From Acidimicrobiia bacterium (GTDB lineage: Bacteria > Actinomycetota > Acidimicrobiia > Spongiisociales > JAENVV01): 17,527 nt of DNA. The stretch is taken from the NCBI GenBank assembly GCA_020352575.1, contig CP070681.1, positions 1,342,767-1,360,293 on the forward strand. The letters are read 5' to 3'. Below, piece by piece: positions 14,758-17,527 of this stretch. Under the pieces are notes generated by a model. That model was not told the origin of the DNA. It saw nothing but the letters and a program-made list of their open reading frames with translations, and did not search any database. The number at the start of each line of letters is the position of its first letter. Within the stretch, counting starts at the first letter, position 1. The translations under genes and the position numbers were made by a program.

Positions 14758-15207
14758 CTACGCCATCACCTCTTCGTAGGTCATCGCCATGAGGCTCTCC
14801 CGGTCCTCGTTGCTCACCGTCGGGCGGGTGACGATCCACCAGGTGAGGAGGACGGCGAACCCGTTGAAGGCCACATAGGCCCACACCGGCCACGGGGTAC
14901 CCCAGGTCGCAGTCGCGAAGGTCGTGAACCCGAAGCTGAGTGCGATGAAGATCGCCGCCAGACGCTTCACCCGCACGGTGAAGCCGCGGTGGAGGCGCCA
15001 GCTCCGCACGACTGGGCCGAAGGTCCGGTGCGAGACCATCCAACGGTCGAAACGCTCCGAGGACTTGGAGAAGGCGAAGGCTGCGAGCAGGACGGGTCCG
15101 GTCGTCGGGATTCCCGGGACGAGCGCGCCGACGATGGCGATGCCGAGCATCGAGAGGCCGAGGGCGAAGTAGAGGCCGCGAACGAGGCGTGAGCGAGCAT
15201 GAGCCAT
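14758..15207 (-). CDS. DUF454 (YbaN-like) small inner-membrane protein
   Basis: The 149-residue protein belongs to DUF454, whose function is not established. Typical family text is present: GLSMLGIAIVGALVPGIPTTGPVLLAAFAFSKSS (17-50) with the PTTGP hairpin, then SERFDRWMVSHRTFGPVVRSW (50-70), a basic segment and two more helices (about 85-102 and 108-126). This gives about four membrane spans with a charged tail. The ATG at 15207 lies 9 bases after a TACAGT element, so the leader is 3 bases or less. It is divergent from the zinc-ribbon gene, with a 65-base shared gap. It ends near a hairpin at 14707-14728. Confidence 0.85.
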   Translation of the reverse strand: MAHARSRLVRGLYFALGLSMLGIAIVGALVPGIPTTGPVLLAAFAFSKSSERFDRWMVSHRTFGPVVRSWRLHRGFTVRVKRLAAIFIALSFGFTTFATATWGTPWPVWAYVAFNGFAVLLTWWIVTRPTVSNEDRESLMAMTYEEVMA

Positions 15208-15216
15208 GGAGGTGGC

Positions 15217-15222
15217 ACTGTA
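15217..15222 (-). promoter_or_regulatory. Candidate -10 element TACAGT for the DUF454 gene
   Basis: On the minus strand TACAGT is followed by 9 bases (GCCACCTCC) and the ATG at 15207. This predicts a leader of only 2-3 bases. It is weaker support than the 6-7-base spacings seen at the other genes. Confidence 0.4.
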
Positions 15223-15233
15223 TGGCTGCGCCC

Positions 15234-15253
15234 GATCGACAGCATGTCGGATC
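15234..15253. repeat. Imperfect palindrome in the divergent DUF454/zinc-ribbon promoter gap
   Basis: GATCGAC (15234-15240) and GTCGGATC (15246-15253) are complementary apart from one extra base, around the centre AGCAT. The site covers the expected -35 region of the zinc-ribbon promoter. It may be an operator, but chance cannot be excluded at this length. Confidence 0.3.
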
Positions 15254-15260
15254 CACCCGG

Positions 15261-15266
15261 TACGCT
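15261..15266 (+). promoter_or_regulatory. -10 element TACGCT of a leaderless promoter for the zinc-ribbon gene
   Basis: TACGCT is followed by 6 bases (CGCCCC) and the ATG at 15273; there is no ribosome-binding site. This decides the start of the small protein. Confidence 0.6.
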
Positions 15267-15272
15267 CGCCCC

Positions 15273-15455
15273 ATGGACGAGTCCCGCCCCGCCCCCACGA
15301 TCACGTGTGTCGATTGCCTCGGGACGTGCCACCTCATCTCGTTCGAGCCGCACGAGGGCTGGGAGCCGGGCGACGTGCTCGTCTACCGGTGTGCCGACTG
15401 CCTCGATCGCTGGGACCTCGTGTGGGAGCCCGAGGCCGACGAGGCCGCTGACTAG
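15273..15455 (+). CDS. Small zinc-ribbon-like protein
   Basis: The 60-residue acidic protein has two Cys pairs, CVDC (12-15) and CADC (40-43), with Cys19 and His20 nearby. They are spaced as in a zinc ribbon or knuckle. The middle is short and hydrophobic and the tail is acidic (EPEADEAAD). No catalytic motif is seen. The start is supported by a TACGCT -10 element 6 bases upstream, and codon use is like the neighbours. It lies 56 bases before a thioredoxin gene on the same strand. It may be an RNA-, DNA- or protein-binding accessory, and no named family was recognised. Confidence 0.75.
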   Translation: MDESRPAPTITCVDCLGTCHLISFEPHEGWEPGDVLVYRCADCLDRWDLVWEPEADEAAD

Positions 15456-15476
15456 GGGTTGCGTCACCGCCGGGAA

Positions 15477-15482
15477 TACCCT
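15477..15482 (+). promoter_or_regulatory. Candidate -10 element TACCCT for the thioredoxin gene
   Basis: TACCCT would start transcription near 15489 and leave a leader of about 23 bases. The leader contains AAGGAA (15501-15506), a good ribosome-binding site 5 bases before the ATG at 15512. The gene could also be read from the zinc-ribbon promoter. Confidence 0.45.
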
Positions 15483-15511
15483 CAGGGGTGCCACGGGTTC
15501 AAGGAAGCGAT

Positions 15512-15886
15512 ATGGGCCTCTTCAAGAAGAACAAGCGCCGAAAGGCGACCCCGGTCGGGTCCTCCCAGGAACTCGCACAGATCGCCGCCGAGGGCAAACC
15601 AGTCCTCGTCGACTTCATGCAGCATGGTTGCGCGCCCTGCAAGGTCATGGACGGCATCGTCGACGAGCTCGCCGATGAATACGGCGACTCCGCCCACGTC
15701 GTGAAGGTGAACGCAGCGCACGCTCCCGATGCCTTCGCCGAGTTCAAGGTGATGTCCACCCCGACCTTCGTGCTGCTCACGAACGGCCGGTCCAAGCCCC
15801 GCTGGCGCCAGTCCGGCCTGGTGAAGAAGGACCAGCTCCAGCGCATGCTCGAGCGCGAAGGCGCCGAGCGCGTCGAAGCCGTCTAG
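15512..15886 (+). CDS. Thioredoxin-like protein with CAPC active site
   Basis: The 124-residue protein has the thioredoxin fold: VLVDFMQHGCAPCKVM (31-46) with active-site Cys40 and Cys43, and the cis-proline Pro84 in MSTPTFVLL. The classic WCGPC is HGCAPC here, so the Trp is lost and Gly is replaced by Ala, which should change the redox potential. The N-terminus (LFKKNKRRK) is strongly basic and has no hydrophobic stretch, so the protein is cytoplasmic, perhaps held to a membrane or nucleic acid by charge. AAGGAA 5 bases upstream fixes the start. It may act as a reductase or as a mycothiol-linked redoxin. Confidence 0.85.
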   Translation: MGLFKKNKRRKATPVGSSQELAQIAAEGKPVLVDFMQHGCAPCKVMDGIVDELADEYGDSAHVVKVNAAHAPDAFAEFKVMSTPTFVLLTNGRSKPRWRQSGLVKKDQLQRMLEREGAERVEAV

Positions 15887-15897
15887 GCGCGCCGATC

Positions 15898-15916
15898 CCG
15901 GGCCCATCGGACCCGG
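15898..15916 (-). terminator. Hairpin between convergent thioredoxin and acyl-CoA dehydrogenase genes
   Basis: In minus-strand RNA CCGGGTCC pairs with GGGCCCGG (8 bp with one T-G wobble, loop GAT), 21 bases after the dehydrogenase stop. In plus-strand RNA the same site has a C-A mismatch. There is no T-run, so it may only protect 3' ends. Confidence 0.45.
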
Positions 15917-15937
15917 CATCGATCGGACATCGGAGGG

Positions 15938-17086
15938 TTAGGCGAGGACCGACCGGCCCACGATCTCCTTCATGATCTCGTTCGTGCCGCCGTAGATCCG
16001 CTGCACGCGGGCATCGGCGAAGGCACGGGCGATCGGGTACTCCATCATGTAGCCGTAGCCACCATGGAGCTGGAGGCAGCGGTCCATGACCTTGCCCTGC
16101 AGGTCGGTGGTCCACCACTTGCCCATGGCGGCATCCTCGACGCTGAGCGTCCCATTGGTGAGTGCCTCGATCTGGCGGTCGACGTACGCCCGACCGATCT
16201 CGATCTCGGTCTTCATCTCGGCAATCTCGAACCGGGTGTTCTGGAATGAGGCGATCGAACGACCGAACGCGTTCCGCTCCTTCACGTAGTCGATCGTCAT
16301 GTCGAGGGCGGCCTCGCAGGAGGCAATCGCACTCACCGAGATCGACAGCCGCTCCTGGGGCAGGTTGTGGACGAGGGCGAAGAAGCCCGCCCCCTCGGCA
16401 CCGAGCAGGTTCTCGGCCGGCACCCGCACGTCGTTGAAGAACAACTCGGCCGTGTCCTGGGAGTGCATGCCGAGCTTGTCGAGGTTGCGACCCCGTTCGA
16501 AGCCCTCCATCCCCTCCTCCACGACGAGCAGGCTCATGCCGGCGTGGCTCTGGGTGGGGTCGGTCTTCGCCACCACGATCACGACGTCGGCGTTGATGCC
16601 GTTGGTGATGAACGTCTTGGACCCGTTGAGGATGTAGGAGTCGCCGTCCTTGATGGCGGTGGTCTTCACCCCGGCGAGGTCGGAGCCGGTCCCCGGCTCG
16701 GTCATGGCGATGGCGGTCATGTGGTCACCGTTCACCATGCCGGGGAGCCAGCGCTGCTTCTGCTCCTCGTTCGCGATGTCGAGGAAGTACGGCAGGCAGA
16801 CGTCGTTGTGGAGCACGATGCCCGCGCCCGCAGCACCGATGCCGGCGTACATCATCCGCTCGGCGACGATGGCGTTCCACCGGAAGTCGGGCATGCCGGG
16901 GCCGCCGTACTCCTCGGGCACCGCCATGCCGAGCAGGCCCATCTCGCCCGCCTTCTTGAAGACCTCCTTCGGGACGATCCCGTCCTCCTCCCACTGCAGC
17001 CAGTGGGGCTTCATCTCTGCATCGACGAACGCGTCGACCGACTTGGCGAACAGGTCGTGGTCGCTGTCATAGAGGGTGCGTTCCAT
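15938..17086 (-). CDS. Acyl-CoA dehydrogenase, long-chain (LCAD)-like
   Basis: The 382-residue flavoenzyme oxidises acyl-CoA to trans-2-enoyl-CoA, passing electrons to ETF. It shows AMTEPGTGSDLAGVKTTA for FAD binding, the family stretch KLGMHSQDTAELFFNDVRVP, and QLHGGYGYMMEYPIARAFAD. The late motif reads IYGGTNEIMKEIVGR; the Glu of the medium-chain YEGT motif is Gly. The catalytic base is therefore probably Glu245 in LPQERL, as in LCAD and isovaleryl-CoA dehydrogenase. The ATG at 17086 is chosen because AGGAG lies 5 bases upstream; a GTG at 17092 is too close to it. The gene follows an SDR gene by 34 bases in the same operon, which suggests fatty-acyl-CoA breakdown. Confidence 0.93.
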   Translation of the reverse strand: MERTLYDSDHDLFAKSVDAFVDAEMKPHWLQWEEDGIVPKEVFKKAGEMGLLGMAVPEEYGGPGMPDFRWNAIVAERMMYAGIGAAGAGIVLHNDVCLPYFLDIANEEQKQRWLPGMVNGDHMTAIAMTEPGTGSDLAGVKTTAIKDGDSYILNGSKTFITNGINADVVIVVAKTDPTQSHAGMSLLVVEEGMEGFERGRNLDKLGMHSQDTAELFFNDVRVPAENLLGAEGAGFFALVHNLPQERLSISVSAIASCEAALDMTIDYVKERNAFGRSIASFQNTRFEIAEMKTEIEIGRAYVDRQIEALTNGTLSVEDAAMGKWWTTDLQGKVMDRCLQLHGGYGYMMEYPIARAFADARVQRIYGGTNEIMKEIVGRSVLA

Positions 17087-17091
17087 GGTCA

Positions 17092-17096
17092 CTCCT
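17092..17096 (-). promoter_or_regulatory. Ribosome-binding site AGGAG that sets the acyl-CoA dehydrogenase start
   Basis: On the minus strand AGGAG is followed by TGACC and the ATG at 17086. The site overlaps the alternative GTG at 17092 and so excludes it. Confidence 0.7.
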
Positions 17097-17120
17097 GGAT
17101 CTGATCGGATGGGGGACGCA

Positions 17121-17527
17121 TCAGGCGTCCTGGAAGAGCGGAAGCATGAGTTCTTGGATCTCCTGCATGGAGTTCACGCAGACGAGGTAGTCCTCCTCGG
17201 ACATCACCTCCTCGAGGTGGGAGGCCACGTCCTCGGCGGTGGGGACGACGCCGGGTCCGGCGAACCAACCCTGGTTCACGCCGAGGAACATCCGGCCGAT
17301 ACGGCCTCCACCGACGGTGAGACACTCGCCGGTGAGCGTGCAGCCCTCCGAGGCCAGGAACACCACGGCGGGCGTCACCTGCTCGGGGGCGAAGAAGTCC
17401 ATCATCGGCCCGAACAACTCCTCGGTCATCCGGGTCTTGGCGATCGGGGCGATCGTGTTCGCAGTGATGCCGTGTTTGGCGCCCTCCTGGGCGAGGACGT
17501 TCGTGAGGCCCCACAGGCCGGCCTTCG
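17121..17527 (-). CDS. SDR-family (3R)-hydroxyacyl-CoA dehydrogenase-like protein, N-terminus beyond window
   Basis: The last 134 residues of a short-chain dehydrogenase/reductase are visible. The frame enters at the right edge with a Lys and AGLWGLTNVLAQEGA, which follows the catalytic Tyr-x3-Lys. Next come ITANTIAPIAKTRMTEELF and PAVVFLASEGCTLTGECLTVGGG. The long tail (GRIGRMFLGVNQGW, then an acidic helical region ending in MLPLFQDA) resembles the SDR domain of peroxisomal multifunctional enzyme 2/HSD17B4, which oxidises 3-hydroxyacyl-CoA. An ATG at 17429 is internal and not the true start. The Rossmann nucleotide-binding half is outside the window. It is the upstream partner of the acyl-CoA dehydrogenase gene. 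Confidence 0.85.
   Translation of the reverse strand, partial: KAGLWGLTNVLAQEGAKHGITANTIAPIAKTRMTEELFGPMMDFFAPEQVTPAVVFLASEGCTLTGECLTVGGGRIGRMFLGVNQGWFAGPGVVPTAEDVASHLEEVMSEEDYLVCVNSMQEIQELMLPLFQDA

Noticed and set aside
14215..15192. Plus-strand open frame across the four-helix-bundle unit and DUF454
   Set aside because: It crosses two hairpins and is antisense to two recognised proteins; no domain is visible.

Overview
The window is high-GC DNA with short intergenic gaps and many start/stop overlaps. It looks like a free-living actinobacterium, most plausibly of the Acidimicrobiia type. The lineage call rests on an MshA-like mycothiol glycosyltransferase, a NucS/EndoMS mismatch endonuclease, an RsiG-family anti-sigma protein and a series of TANNNT leaderless promoters. 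No plasmid, phage, CRISPR, rRNA or tRNA feature was recognised. There is no gene-free stretch longer than about 150 bases.

Layout. (1) 1-4446, minus strand: a tight five-gene operon of M23 peptidase, RsiG-like c-di-GMP-type anti-sigma factor, type II asparaginase, CelD-like acetyltransferase and an MshA-like glycosyltransferase that runs off the left edge. (2) 4531-6195, plus: a large class V aminotransferase / cysteine-desulfurase-like enzyme. (3) 6202-7598, minus: a two-gene unit of a MoaD-like domain fused to a polytopic membrane domain, followed by a CrcB/FluC fluoride channel. (4) 7736-10194, plus: M20 peptidase, NucS and TrmL. (5) 10184-10867, minus: an NnrE-like protein with an altered glycine loop. 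(6) 10939-14228, plus: a MacB/FtsX-type ABC exporter, closed by a hairpin. (7) 14257-14728: a small insert-like unit with a four-helix-bundle gene between inverted arrays of 7-bp repeats and two hairpins. (8) 14758-15886: a DUF454 membrane protein (minus), a zinc-ribbon peptide (plus) and a CAPC thioredoxin (plus). (9) 15938-17527, minus: an SDR (right edge) and a long-chain-type acyl-CoA dehydrogenase, which look like a fatty-acyl-CoA degradation pair.

The most unusual items are: the RsiG-like protein, with two exactly spaced copies of the c-di-GMP signature that both carry His where Gln is expected; the MoaD-membrane fusion coupled to a fluoride channel; the four-helix-bundle unit with inverted heptad ends; a 17-bp inverted repeat between two divergent leaderless promoters; and a consistent leaderless promoter architecture. 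Functions come from motif recognition by eye. No database search was run.
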